A DNA stretch of 64,000 nt from Gamsiella multidivaricata. Its lineage: Eukaryota > Mortierellomycota > Mortierellomycetes > Mortierellales > Mortierellaceae. Location of the stretch: positions 310,001 through 374,000 of the forward strand of contig NW_026251715.1 in assembly GCF_025024155.1 (NCBI RefSeq), written 5' to 3'. The notes below the pieces were generated by a model. That model worked only from the letters and a program-made list of their open reading frames with translations, had not been told where the DNA came from and ran no database searches. Shown here in pieces: positions 45,030 to 56,940 of the stretch (the stretch's first letter is position 1; each line of letters opens with the position of its first letter). The translations under genes were made by a program, and so were the position numbers.

Positions 45030-47586
45030 ATGACACTCGACAGCAGGATACAATCGCCCCCTGTTGCTTCTCAAGATGCTATTTCCATCTCGATCGATCC
45101 ACCAACGCCTGTCTCTGCCTTGACAAGGCCACACATCCACCAGCATCCGCAACAACACGACTTGCACCCGATCTGCACAGCAGACCTGCGCTTACACAAC
45201 GATGTATCCGACAAGGACCACAGAAACGAAGATCTCGACTCTTTCAGCCCAGACAGTGCGATCACTCAAACCACACCGACCTACGAGAACACAAAAGAAA
45301 CCGTTGACCCTTCATCCTCCTCCTTTACGTTCCCACCATCCCCGAACGAGTTCCACACCGAGGACGACGATCGCTTGCATCGACATCCGCTGAAAGTGCG
45401 AAGCTCACTCTATACCCGATTCTTTCGTCTGGACCAGCCAGAGACCCGCTCCAGTGCAATTGTGCGATCCAGCTGGCTTCCGACCGGGGCGCTGTTCCTG
45501 ATTCGGTTTATATTGTTCGTGTACGCGTTTACGGTGCTGGCGACGGATATTCATATGACGGATCGGCCACGATACGAGTTCTGTTACCTGACTCAGCTCT
45601 CGTATCTGGGACTGACCTCTTATCTTGGAGTAAGTAAGAGTGAGCTCCCAAAGGATGTGTGCTGGGTGGATGGGTGGGGGGGACCTGCGCATTTTTTTTA
45701 TTTTTTATTTTTTGGTCTGTAGTAGCATCCCATGGGCATTGGACAGGAAGATAATGGCTGTAATTAATAATAATGGGCCCCGCCGCACCATACGCACGCA
45801 CATATTGCCGGATATTTTAGGTCCCGCGCCCATTGAAAATCTAAACCCTTTGTCAGCAGGAGGATGTCATCCATCTCTTTCAATCTGGCTCTTTTTCTTT
45901 TTTTTTCTTTTTTCCTCCGCGCTCTGTCGTGCTCATTCCACAGCCGCGCAACGCCTTCCGCGTGAGTGTGTACATTTGTGCGTATGAATGAGCGCTTTTT
46001 TTTTACTCCTCTGCTTGCCGCACGTCATCCTTCCTTTGTTTTTTTTTTCTTTTCCATGCAGAACTGCGCACGATACTCCTCATTTTTTTTCTTCTTGTTC
46101 TGAAATACATAAGGGAGTGGAAGATAAATAACGCCGAAACCTTATGCCAACCTGTTCACTGACTTTTTTTCTTTCTTTTGTTTGCTCATGTTCTCTTAGA
46201 CGGTATCATGGCACACCTTCAGTGAATGGCGTCGTGAGCGAGCCTTGTGGCGCATACTCAAGAACAGGGACATTGCGCAGCTCGAGGCTGTGGTCGGTTC
46301 TGGTAATTGGACAGAAATGCCCATGCCAAAGACGACGATCGAGCGACAGTACTGGTGGTTGACGGATATGAACTTTTTCCTGTACCACACCATCTGCACC
46401 TTTCAGTAAGTGCCTCCCCCTCCTCCTCCTCCTCCTCCTTTTTTTTCCCTGCGAAGTGGGATTCTTTTATGGGTCGTTGCATTTGTTGACGCGACAATTG
46501 CGGCGTGTGCACCGGTTATTTGGCCGGTTGTTTGGCCGGTTGTTGGGTCGTTTGTTTATTTGTTTGTTCTCTGTACTCGCTAATTGCTCATAAACGACTG
46601 TGCGCGGCTAATCGTTCCCCCCACCCCTTCATTGGATCGCCCACTAAATCCATGCAATTCCCTCCTCTTTGTTTCTCTCTCGTCTTTCTTTCCATAGCAT
46701 CATCGTCCCCCTCCTGTACTGGGGCTACCTCGGCTACGAAGGCGATGCCCACTCCATGGCCCTCGAGATGGCGCCCGACTCGCTCTGGCGGAACTACTCC
46801 TTCCACGGCGGAGACCTCATCATCGTCTTGCTCGAGTTCTTGATCAATGCCATGCCCTTTATACCATCACACGTCGTCATCGTCTTCGCCATCTGTTTGC
46901 TCTACCTCGCCGAGGCCCATATCGTCTACCACGTTGACGGATTCTGGATCTACCCGTTCCTCGACACCACGGGGGGACCCATATGGATGGCACTCTATGT
47001 TGGGGTCGGCATCGTGATCCTGTGCGCGTTCTCTTTCATGTATTTCTTACACCGTGGCAGGAATTGGATCCGTACCAAGTCACAGCAGGATCTTGCGATT
47101 GCCGTTTCTGGCCTGCAGGATCAGCAACAACAACAACAACAACAGGGAAGTGGTGGTCAGGAAGAGATGGAGGCAGTGGATGGCTCTAATGCGATGGCAC
47201 AGCAGTCGACCAACAACAGCACGACCCCCTCACAGATCTACTATTTGTACCAGGCCCGCTTGATGGCTCATGTCCAGACACAGAGCCGGAAGAGGAGCTG
47301 CAGTAACAGCAGTGACGATAGTACGGCCTCGACGCTCGTAGGCTCTGACGAGGGCATGTCCAAGAAGTTGACGAGGAAATCGTCCGATGTCCGGGCCGCG
47401 GAAGAGGACTCATCAACGACCAACGATGGAGTAGAGCAACAGCAACAGCAACAGCAGCAACGGCAACAGCAACGGCAGCAGCAACTTGAAAAGGTTGAGG
47501 AAGCGAGTGAGAGTGACAACGACAACGACAACGACGCCAAGAACAAACACCATCACGAGGATCCCTCTCATCATCCACGCCCCTAA
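45030..47586 (+). CDS. Polytopic membrane protein with polyQ C-terminus (FAR-17a/AIG1- or rolling-stone-like pattern)
   Basis: 564 residues from exons 45030-45629, 46200-46405 and 46698-47586 (donors GTAAGT; acceptors TTAG and ATAG). The N-terminal 140 residues are polar. About six hydrophobic segments follow: GALFLIRFILFVYAFTVLAT, FCYLTQLSYLGLTSYLG, FFLYHTICTFHIIVPLLYWG, LIIVLLEFLINAMPFIPSHV, VIVFAICLLYLAEAHIVYHV and MALYVGVGIVILCAFSFMYF. Conserved-looking polar features include YEFCYLTQ, WWLTDMNF, an HGG preceding TM4 and HVDGFWIYPF. The layout resembles AIG1/FAR-17a lipid hydrolases and rolling-stone proteins, whose catalytic Thr/His lie in comparable places, but I cannot prove it. The tail has two polyQ tracts and ends DDPSHHPRP-like polar sequence. 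An upstream frame is open to 44688 but is leader-like, so I chose 45030. Confidence 0.75.
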
Positions 47587-47739
47587 GCATCTCCGATCCA
47601 AGCATTCAATCCATTTTGCATCATAGATCCGCTCCATCCCTACTCCTCCACAACTCTTACAAGATGTAAATAGAATAAACAATTGCGATACCATCGTTCA
47701 GATGTGTTGCACTCTGCACAGTTTATTTTGTTTCTACAT

Positions 47740-50101
47740 TCATCTACGACCACCTTTCCGCCGAGAATGATTCGTCGAAGGAGACAACGACGATGAAGGG
47801 ACCACGCCAATGGTCCCGTTCACCAGCTCGTCCTTCATCGAGCTCGCCTCCACCTTCTGCTGAGTGTCTAGGTAAATCATCATATCCCTCACTTGCTCCT
47901 GCAGTTCCTGGATCTCAGCCTCCTTCTCCTGCAACCGCTCCTTGAAATTGTCCTGATTCGTCCTCAATCCAACGTTCATCTCCTTCTCTTCCTCATACTG
48001 TCGCTCCAACATCTGTAGCCGCTCCTGCATCTTCTCCAGCCGCTTCTCTGTGGCCTTTTTCTCCTTGATCAGCATCGGCACCTTCTCCTTCTCAAGCGCC
48101 TCGGCCAACAGAGCCAGTTCACGGTTCTTTTGGTTCAACATCGACGCTTCCTTCTCCCATTCCTTCGCCTCCTTGTTCAGCTGTGCGATCTGTGCTGCCA
48201 TGGCCGCCACCTGCGCATCAAAATACAATCGCTGCGATTCCAGTTGCGACGTCAACAAATACGTGTACTCCAGTCCGATCGCGTCCAGTTTCTCCTGTCC
48301 GACCTGAACAGAATGCTGAGAAGGCAAGGTCCCATCCACAGCACTTGGCAATTCCACCAATTTCCCGTCCGCCTTATTCTGGATCAACCGATGGACATAC
48401 CCATCTCCTGCATAATCCCACACACGCTGTGTCTCGAGCTCCAAAGCGTACAGATGGGAAGTCTCATAATAATGGTGGTAGGCGTGTTTCTCCTGATACC
48501 GTCCACAGCCGATATGTCCACAGATCAAACAGATCCACAGGTTTTCACTCGTCCCACAAAGCGCGCAAACATTCCGGTCCTCTGTAATTCCATCGGTGCT
48601 CGCAGTCAGACCATCGGGCTGAAGTGTGTTTTCGAGTCCTGACAAGGCTGTGTTGCCGCTGTGGTTACTCATCTTGATGCTTTTTTGACTGTACCGACAG
48701 ACCGGACAGCTGCCCTCGCCCCATTTGCTTAGGCAATGACAATGGAACGTATGCTGGCATAGAATGGTGAGCAGGCCTGTGACTGACGAGTCCATGCGCT
48801 CTAGACAGACTGGACAGGTCGGAAGCTCTGCTAATCCTGCATGATCGGTAGATAACTGGTGTGTTAACGAATCGACTACAGAGCTGGTTTCTGTGATGGT
48901 AGAGGTCATTCCTGATGTGGGTTGTACTGATGCTGATGTTGCGGCACTGTTGTTTTGCAGGAAGGGATCGTCATTGAGGAACGGAAATGCGTATGGCGGC
49001 ATACATCCTGCGCGAATCTCGATCGACTTTAGATACACTACATGACAAATTTCGGGCTACCAAGAACAAGACATGGAGGGATTGGATTAGTACTCAATCG
49101 TTCACTCCTTCTGTAAAAAAAAAAAAAAAAAAAAAAAAAAGAAAAAGAAAGAGAAAAAAAGAGAGTATAGGTAACTCATGTGCACAACTCACCTCAAGAG
49201 AACTGAAGGCCTTGCCATTGTACCGTCTGTAAAACTCTGCTGTCACCTCACTCGTCCTGAACTTCATCAGCACCATGAATCGATTCGGGACCGCATCTCG
49301 GATGATACGGAAATGCGACACATTCGACCGGACGGGCCCCACAAAGTTCAAAAAGTCGCCCGGCGACATGTAACTCGGCACGGCCAGCACGCACACTGTG
49401 GTCCCATGATCCGGATGAATAATCTGCGCACCCTCCCTCGCATCCACAGCGCGGTCGTTGGTGGTCGAAATCTCGCCTCCTTCCTGCTTCTCCGTGCTTG
49501 ATTGAATGCGGATGTCTCCTGTCGTAATCTCATTCGTATCCTTGTACAAGCGTAGAATTCCCTGTGTAGACTCTGATTCCCGAAACCCTGCGGCCCCTGC
49601 CGCCGCCGCTGATACGGACGTTGATGTTGAAGTCATCGACATGGAAGATACTGCTTTCTTGTTCTTTGAACCCCGTTGCTTCAACGCCCCCGTCTTATCC
49701 TTGTCCTTTGAAGAAGAAGAAGTCCGAGACGATTCGTCCAAGCACGCTACTTGAATTGTTCCGAATCTGTAGTCCACTGGATGCTGCGGAGCAAACTTTG
49801 AAGCGTGTCCTTGGCTACTTGAAGCTACTGCCGTAACCGGTGTAAGGGTGTCTTGGCTCTTCGGCACTGCTTCTACGGGCGGTTCTTTGAGAGTGCCCTG
49901 TTGGGGCGTTTGCGGCTGAGGGAAGGGTTGGAAGACGGTTTGAAGGCGGGTTCTCTGGAGGGATATTGGTGCCTGAGAGGAGGAGTGAGTAGATTGCGGC
50001 TGCGAAGGCTGTGCTTGAGGGCGAGGCTGTGGGGGTGGCTGTGAGGGTACGTTCGTGGTGTTGTCGGCGTAGAGGTCCAGTTTAAGGTGGTAATAGTACA
50101 T
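47740..50101 (-). CDS. ETP1: ETP1/BRAP-type RING and UBP zinc-finger protein
   Basis: 741 residues from exons 49193-50101 and 47740-49056 (donor GTGAGT, acceptor GGTAG, phase 0). Domains in order: N-terminal disordered Q/P/S region (to about 200); BRAP2-type RRM-like domain with TVCVLAVPSYMSPGDFLNFV, HFRIIRDAVPNRFMVLMKFR and YNGKAFSSLEPEICHVVYLK crossing the junction; RING CPVCLERM...CQHTFHCHCLSKW...CPVCR; UBP-type zinc finger CALCGTSENLWICLICGHIGCGRY...HLYALELETQRVWDY; then a long coiled coil (EWEKEASMLNQKNRELALLA onward). Human BRAP is a Ras-effector E3 ligase that relieves KSR inhibition; yeast Etp1 acts in ethanol tolerance and ubiquitin-linked turnover. All zinc ligands are visible. The intron holds A26 on the + strand. 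Start 50101 is the only ATG in frame. High confidence. Confidence 0.93.
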
Positions 50102-50387
50102 TTTGTGTCGACATGGCAAAAGAAACGAATGAATGGGAAATCGATGTGGAGCGCTTTCTTGATCTGGCAGGAGTAGCTTGTCACACGCCCAACATCACAT
50201 GATGGGGGGGTTTAGACCAACTGTGCAGTACTAGCTCCGGTACGCCTGCACGTCTGGGGGGATCTCAAGAACTCGATGATAAAGATTGGCCCATGGCTGT
50301 TGTCGGTAGTGGTACATTTTATTAGAAACGAATGCTTAGGAGGCGATGGTGGATAGGGCTAGATAATGCTGCCGCTGTAGGTTGCGT

Positions 50388-51259
50388 CTAGTCCTTGGAT
50401 GATGATGACGAAGCCGCCGCCACCGCTCCTTTGCTTTCTGCAGTTGATCCGGCGCCGCTTCCACTGGAGCATCCTCTGCATCCACAATGTATGCATTCGA
50501 CAACCTTGCCGTCCTCGAGCTTGCCCCTAGGCACTCTGCACACACATGTTGTGCCGAAGTTCGTATCCTTGGGTTGAATGCACCTCAAACAGCAGACCTT
50601 CTCATATCCCGCCTAGAAAAACAGTATAGATTAATGTACAGCTGTGGTCAGTATAATGATGGACGGTTACTCTATTTTATAATGTGACATCCTTGGCGAA
50701 CGTTCATTAGACAATGGACACTTCAATGACGGTGTGCCAGTCGACAAAGAGCGAAAGCATACCTTCTTCCACTTGGCAATTAGGTTTCCATCTGCGTATC
50801 CTTGCTTCAGCAGGTACTCGTACAGCTCCTTTGAAATCGCCCTGCGCTTGTAGAACAGCTCATACACATATCGGGATCGCTGATGATGAAGGCGGAAGAT
50901 GGGCCACAGTGCTTCTATTTTTCTCTTGCCTTCGTGTGGATCGTTCTCAGCTATTAGTTGTGAACCAAAAGTGTTAATAATCACGGCCTCAATGACCCCA
51001 ATGACCCCAATGGCCTCAATGACTCCAATGACTCTGGTCGACAGAAGACTTCAAGGGATAAGTTCCTAAAGTGGGATGGCAAAGTCGCTGCTCCTCGAGT
51101 GATTGCTTGGAGAACAGCAAAAAGAACGATCAGCCAAAGTAGGCGAACAAAAGATCACTTGCCATCTTTCATTTTCTGTTGAAATTCCCGAAGAGTTGGC
51201 TCAATCTCGTCGAAGCCCTCCGGAGCTTTCTTGGTCCTCGAAGATCTGATCTTTGGCAT
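50388..51259 (-). CDS. BUD31: BUD31/G10 spliceosome protein
   Basis: Component of the active spliceosome (NTC-related, near the U2/U6 core). 169 residues from exons 51163-51259, 50763-50950 and 50388-50612. N-terminus [20 protein letters not shown], then [20 protein letters not shown] across intron 1, [80 protein letters not shown] and CIHCGCRGC. The nine-cysteine zinc-cluster region is intact. A Ser/Ala-rich tail of about 25 residues after CRGC extends beyond the usual end of the family. Intron 1 uses a GC donor (ATG|GCAAGT): no GT in reach keeps the frame, whereas GC restores exactly KMKDAENDP. Intron 1 also carries an AATGACCCC tandem repeat. Very secure. Confidence 0.96.
50987..51034 (+). 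repeat. Imperfect CAATGACCC minisatellite in BUD31 intron 1
   Basis: About five tandem units of the type CCAATGACC / CTCAATGAC occur in the intron, alternating AATGACCCC, AATGGCCTC and AATGACTCC. Confidence 0.8.
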
Positions 51260-51479
51260 CGCAAATTATAGGGGGTGGAAGGTCTGTGGAAGAGTGGCAG
51301 AAGAAGGATTGGGAAAGAAAGACAGCGAGGACAAGGGTAAGAGCAAAGCTGCTGGGCACGATAGTTCCTCCCAGCACGTGATGATACCAATGTGGGCCAA
51401 ACGGTTGCACTTCCGACCAGTGCCTGGAAACGAGCATCTCAATCCTCTTTCTCGAAGCCCATTCTTTTTCGCTACCGCC

Positions 51480-52021
51480 ATGTCATCCAACGCCAACAAC
51501 AAGGACAATACCTTCCCTAGCGAGGAGATCCTCAGCCGCAAGGTAAACGATGGCGACCTTTCTGTTTCAACTTTCTACAAGACAGCACATTCTTCAACTC
51601 GCTGCTCGATCACTCGGAGCTGAGAACAAAACCCAACCGGACAGGATCCACTAACAAGTACTTTTGGCAACATCTCTCCAAATCAACCCTGACAGTGGGA
51701 TGAATGCATCTCGAACGTGATTGTCAAGTCCGGCATTGGTCTCAGCGTTGGTATCGTCGCCTCGGCCCTCCTCTTCAAGAGTACGTTTTTCTGAGGCGGT
51801 TTTTTTTTCTTCCAAGTATCGCGTCATATTGACCGCGTAGTGGCCCGCCTTATCCTTACTTATCTAACACGCCCTTCTTTCTATCTTTTGTTGCTTTAGA
51901 GCGCTCGTGGCCCATCTCAGTGTCGACCGGTCTGGGTTTGGGATATGCTCTTTCACAATGTGAGCGCAACTTCAACCCAACCTTGGTACCTGCCGTCAAG
52001 AACGCCCAGGAGAAGAAATAA
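51480..52021 (+). CDS. MIC10: MIC10, MICOS complex subunit
   Basis: Small inner-membrane protein that bends cristae junction membranes. 89 residues from exons 51480-51542, 51696-51780 and 51900-52021; donors GTAAAC and GTACGT, in frame. After a polar N-terminus the protein reads WDECISNVIVKSGIGLSVGI, with two hydrophobic hairpin helices carrying glycine motifs: GIGLSVG in TM1 and GLGLGYA in TM2. These glycine-rich (GxxxG/GxGxG) motifs drive Mic10 oligomerisation. RSWP links the helices, and SQCERNFNP follows TM2, as expected. It sits head to head with BUD31 across about 220 bp, a probable shared promoter. Length matches the family. Very secure. Confidence 0.95.
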
Positions 52022-52802
52022 AGGATCGTCGCACATACAGATAAACGGTCCGATCACATCAGCAACAATAACTAAAGCAGAAGCAGCGGACAGGCAGCAC
52101 CTACAACAAAATAACAGCATACAGAGGCAACAATAAAGACAGCATTGCGCGGTTTTGAAAATGATGACAGCGCTACAGTGGTTGATCTCATTGCGCGTGA
52201 GCGATCCCCATATGACTATAATGTATGCTACTGGATACCCCTTGGAGCTCTTGCTGGGTAGTGAATCCTGGGTGGCGCATCAATTGCTCTTGTTTTGAGA
52301 CCCTGCTGCTGGACATATCGTTCTCTGCAACTGGAAGAAGACAGCAATGTTTGCATCTCAATGAACCATAATTAGGCCTTGGGTCACTGGCTTATTGTGT
52401 CAATCACCAAAAGATGCGTTTGGCAGGCGTAAGCACTTGGTTAGGACGGTCGTGGGCTGCTACAGGAGATTGGATCGGTCTTAGTGAACCCCGCAGTATT
52501 GATGCTATTCCGTAATGAAATCCCTCGACGATAAACCCGAGTACCCTGAAGAAAAGTGCGCTCGCAGCTGGAGTGATCATTCAGGCAGCTGTTACTTTTC
52601 CAGTGTCCTGGACAAGGACCCTCAAAGATAGACAGATCTACGCGCCAAACGCGGCATCTAGGCTCCACTCGTCACCGATTGATCACGTGGAGCCTTTCCT
52701 TCTGTGGACTTCCACGGAGTGTGTAGCGCGTACTCTTTTTCACTCTCTCCCATCTACTCAACCCATCACAACACTCCCTTCATCTCCCAACAGCCTCACA
52801 TA
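52022..52802. other. Intergenic between MIC10 and CCT2
   Basis: Tandem arrangement: MIC10 3' flank, then CCT2 promoter with C/T-rich leader (CTCTCTCCCATCTACTCAAC) just before the CCT2 start. No other gene seen. Confidence 0.5.
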
Positions 52803-55039
52803 ATGGTAAAAGACAGACACTGGGCATCCATCCTTCAGCGCTCTCTCGACCTGTGCTTGAATTTTGGACAGTTTGGATACATCGACATCGGCCGATCGTG
52901 ACCGTGACTGAAGACATCTACACTGATCAGGATCTTGTCAGGGACCAAGGGCATGAACTCATGATGAGGCTGCTGACCTTGCCTTTCTGCTGTTTTGTTA
53001 TCGCACTCGCTAGTCTTTGGCTCCAGTACAGATTTTCCAAGATAACGCGACCGAGGAGCGCGCCGAGAATGCTCGTTTGGTAGGAATGAACTGCTTTCTT
53101 TCATCAGACGTGATCTGTCCGCGGCAGTTTGCAGTGAACGACACATACACACGAGATATGTTTACCAGGCTAAAACAACCATACCAATGCTAATTCCATC
53201 ACTCTAGTCGTCGTTCATCGGCGCCATTGCCGTCGGAGACTTGGTCAAGAGCACTCTTGGCCCCAAGGGAATGGTATGTTATTGCCTCACTGTCAAAGTC
53301 GTTTGGACTTGTATCATAATTATTCCACATTCTAACTATATAACCTTTATCGCTTCACGGCATTGGACACTTCGCGGTACAACAGGACAAGATCCTTCAA
53401 TCTGCTTCCACAGGAGAGATCATGGTCACCAACGATGGCGCCACCATCTTGAAGTCAATCGCTCTCGACAACGCCGCAGCCAAAGTTCTTGTCAACATCT
53501 CCAAAGTTCAGGACGATGAGGTTGGCGATGGTACGACCTCGGTCTGTGTCCTTGCTGCCGAGCTCTTGAGAGAGGCCGAGAAGTTGGTCAGCCAAAAGAT
53601 TCACCCTCAGACCATTATCGAGGGATACAGGATCGCCAGCGCGGCCGCCTACAAGGCCCTCGAGGACTCTGCTATCGATCACAGCAAGGATTCCGAGGTC
53701 TTCAGAAAGGATCTGATCAACATTGCAAGGACTACACTGAGCTCCAAGGTTCTGTCGCAGGATAAGGAGTATTTCTCAAAGCTCGCTGTCGATGCGGTTC
53801 TTAGATTGAAGGGCAGCACCAACTTGGAGAACATTCAGATCATCAAGAAGGTCGGCGGTCGTCTTGCGGACTCTTACCTGGACGAGGGCTTCATTCTGGA
53901 CAAGAAGATTGGTGTCAACCAGCCTAAGAGGATCGAGAACGCCACCATCATGATTGCCAACACCCGTAAGTTCATAAGAAGTCTACTGCATGGGCTACGT
54001 TTCTCGCAAAGATACATTTCACTTGTGGCTAGCCCTCTAACTTTGCTGTTGCTTATTTTCATCAGCCATGGATACCGATAAGATCAAGATTTTCGGTGCC
54101 CGCATTCGTGTCGAGGGAACTGGCAAGTTGGAGGAGCTGGAGCGTGCAGAGCGCGAAAAGATGCGTGCCAAGGTTGAGAAGATCAAGGACCACGGCATCA
54201 CCTGCTTCGTCAACAGACAGTTGATCTACAACTGGCCCGAGCAGTTGTTCGCCGACGCCGGCATCATGTCGATCGAGCACGCAGATTTCGATGGCGTTGA
54301 GCGCTTGGCCTTGGTCACTGGAGGAGAGATCACCTCGACCTTTGATCACCCCGAGCTGGTTCGTCTCGGCCACTGCGATGTCATTGAGGAAGTCATTATC
54401 GGAGAGGATAGGGTAAGCCTTGCATCCATGTTTATGGCTGAGACTCATAAAGCGTCCTAAGACTGAAGAACTAACTATCCTGTGCTGCTTTTGATTACTA
54501 CCTTCCTTATTACAACATAGTTGATCAAATTCTCGGGCGTTGCTGCCGGCGAGGCCTGCACCATTGTTCTTCGTGGAGCGACCCACCAGCTTTTGGATGA
54601 ATCTGAGCGTTCTCTTCATGATGCTCTCAGTGTTCTCTCACAGACAACTCAGGAGCCCAGGACAGTTCTTGGTGGTGGCTGCTCAGAGGTGTTGATGTCC
54701 AAGGCTGTGGATGAGGTTGCGGCCAAGACTGCTGGTAAGCAGCAGGCTGCCATTGAGGCCTTTTCGCGCGCTCTCCGTCAGATGCCTACGATTCTGGCTG
54801 ACAACGGTGGATACGACAGTGCTGATTTGGTTGCCAAGTTGAGGGCTTCGCACTATGAGGGTAACAGCACCCACGGTCTCGATATGGACCAGGGCATCGT
54901 TGGTGACATGCGCGAGTTGGGCATCACAGAGTCGTTCAAGTTGAAGCGCCAGGTACTATTGAGTGCATCGGAGGCTGCGGAGATGATCCTGAGAGTCGAC
55001 GATATTATCCGTTGCGCACCAAGGCAACGACAGGGTTAA
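52803..55039 (+). CDS. CCT2: T-complex protein 1 subunit beta (CCT2)
   Basis: Beta subunit of the cytosolic TRiC/CCT chaperonin, folding actin and tubulin. Six exons: 52803-52805 (only the ATG), 53014-53079, 53208-53273, 53386-53965, 54066-54412 and 54521-55039, giving 526 residues, the normal family size. Start [20 protein letters not shown], then [20 protein letters not shown], nucleotide loop VTNDGATIL, hinge [17 protein letters not shown], apical domain [33 protein letters not shown], and equatorial [33 protein letters not shown] and [17 protein letters not shown]. The catalytic GDGTT is intact. Choosing beta over other subunits rests on the PVQIF start and the VDDIIRCAP end. The start codon alone in its exon is inferred: GTAAAA after the ATG and CGCTAG before TCTTTG. 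Very secure apart from exon 1. Confidence 0.95.
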
Positions 55040-55065
55040 ATGGTACGCCAGGGTTAAATGGCGCG
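55030..55065 (+). repeat. 18-bp tandem duplication covering the CCT2 stop codon
   Basis: CAGGGTTAAATGG occurs at 55030-55042 and again at 55048-55060, an 18-bp repeat unit. Each copy carries TAA in the CCT2 frame, so a second stop follows the first 18 nt later. Confidence 0.85.
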
Positions 55066-55295
55066 CCACACGACCACGACCATGGCAGCGGTGCTTTAAA
55101 GGACGCTATATATTTTTTTACAGGGACTGTTGCAGCATTTTACAAAATAAAGAAAGGTTTTATTATCGATGACTTGAACAATCTTGTGCCGACACCAGTG
55201 ATCGTAATCCAGGGCAGGGAAGAATATGCATGGCAAGATAACAAGAAGAGATCAGCGGGTATCAATTGGCACTGTGAATGTATCACTAGGCAGAT

Positions 55296-56940
55296 CTATC
55301 CGCGACAGGACGACCAGAATGGGAACCCACAGGCAGCGCAGATGATGAGGTAGATGAGGAACTATTGGATATCGAGATAGAGATAAAAGAAAAAAAGAAA
55401 AAAAAAAAGGGTGCGTTAAAGACAGTGAAAAAGGTAGATTGCAAAGAGTCGAGAATCCTGTACGGCATAGCACCGAAATGATATCACTTACGATAATTAC
55501 GCCGGTCAGGAGGATCATCAGCTTTGTATTCTTCCACCACATGGCTCTCTGCAAATAATTAAAATAATAAATAAAGGAGAAAAAAGATCGGCGTTAGCCA
55601 TGATCTCGCATACTCCTCCTGATGAACATCCTCCTATTATCTCCGTGTCATCCGTTGGTCCCGTTTGTGCTATACCTTGAGTGTAGTACTCCGCTTCTTG
55701 AATGCATAGGCCTGCTGGTTCAGGTTGTCAGTCTTGTCTACGAGAAGCTCAATGCGCTCACCGCGCTCCAGTACGCGCTCTATACGATATCCAAACGATC
55801 CGGAGTTCGAATAAAAAGAGAGGCGATAATATGGTTTTCAGTCAGTAGTCAGTCAGTCGGTCACTTGGTCGATGATCCGGTGATCGTGGTGTAGCGACTA
55901 AACATCATTTCCAAGCTGGGTTTGGTTGTTGATGTCCACGCGATGGGAGTCCGTACTCCCTTTTTTTTTTTTATACGACTGGGTGTTGTGTATGTGTGAA
56001 TGTATTGCACTCACCAATATTGTGCACCATGACATCCTTGACCTGCTCAATCTCCCCTTGAACCTGTTTGATCCTATCAGCCTCCGGATTTGTCGAGAAA
56101 TAATCCTAAAAAAAACCATATCATTCAACATTGACAAACGAGGGATCATGTTAGATAAGCCCAAACGGTTCAGATGGCGGGAAGAGGAAGATCCGAATGA
56201 CTGCACACCTACCATCTGTTTGGCAATTGTCCTTGAGAACTCATTCATAGCATAGGGCACAAGAGCATTGAGGGCCCTTTCCCGCCCATACTGTGTCAAG
56301 AACCGCGTCTTGATATCCTGCAAGAACGCGAAGGGGATCCGACGTCCAAATGTGTCGTCTGCCATGCACATGTATGTCAGTCCATCCTCACAGATGTAAT
56401 GAAACAGATATCTGTACAAAAAAAAAAAAAAAGAAGGATCGCAGGCGGGTAGAGGGAGAGTGGGGAAAGAGGGGGAGAGTTTGCGGTGTTAGTAACGTGG
56501 ATAAGTGAATAGTGGACAGGTGGACAAGGGCCAAATGAAGGTTATTAAGACTTGCATCCAAACCTCTTGCACCTCCCCTCCTTTCATATTCATCTGTGGG
56601 CGGCAGATAGCTGCATTGTAGTAAAGGCAATCCGCTTACCTGTCGTAGACATATGTGAGTTTGGAGTTGTTGGGAGGGATCTTTTCGAGAATGGCCTCAG
56701 TGACTACATCCCAGGTGAATGCCAAGGCCAAGACCAAGTGAACGGTGCTCTGGTTAGAAACAGCAGCCAGAGTGCAAGCCGACCAAGCAAACAACTCCTC
56801 CGTTTTAACCCTGCAGCTTAGTTGTCGGCTGCTTGTTGTTGAGTGTGTATAAAAGTACCTGTGGTGAAGTTTCCTGTCGAGTTGGTGTATTCGGCAAGGA
56901 TAACGGTTCTCCTTGCGACGAGTGCGTAGATGATGCTCAT
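55296..56940 (-). CDS. VAMP7: VAMP7 R-SNARE
   Basis: Longin-type R-SNARE for fusion with vacuoles/lysosomes and the plasma membrane. 220 residues, equal to the animal protein, from seven exons: 56859-56940, 56640-56703, 56213-56411, 56015-56105, 55676-55779, 55492-55548 and 55296-55361. Order: longin domain (MSIIYALVARRTVILAEYTN, VTEAILEKIPPNNSKLTYVY, YLFHYICEDGLTYMCMADDT, RRIPFAFLQDIKTRF); SNARE motif (ADRIKQVQGEIEQVKDVMVH, ERGERIELLVDKTDNLNQQA, zero-layer Arg in GERIELL); a basic juxtamembrane WWKNTK; and a C-terminal anchor ILLTGVIIIFLIYLIICAAC ending FPFWSSCRG. Every junction keeps the family alignment. The T-run in intron 2 (sense) abuts the acceptor. Tail-to-tail with CCT2. Very secure. 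Confidence 0.95.
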
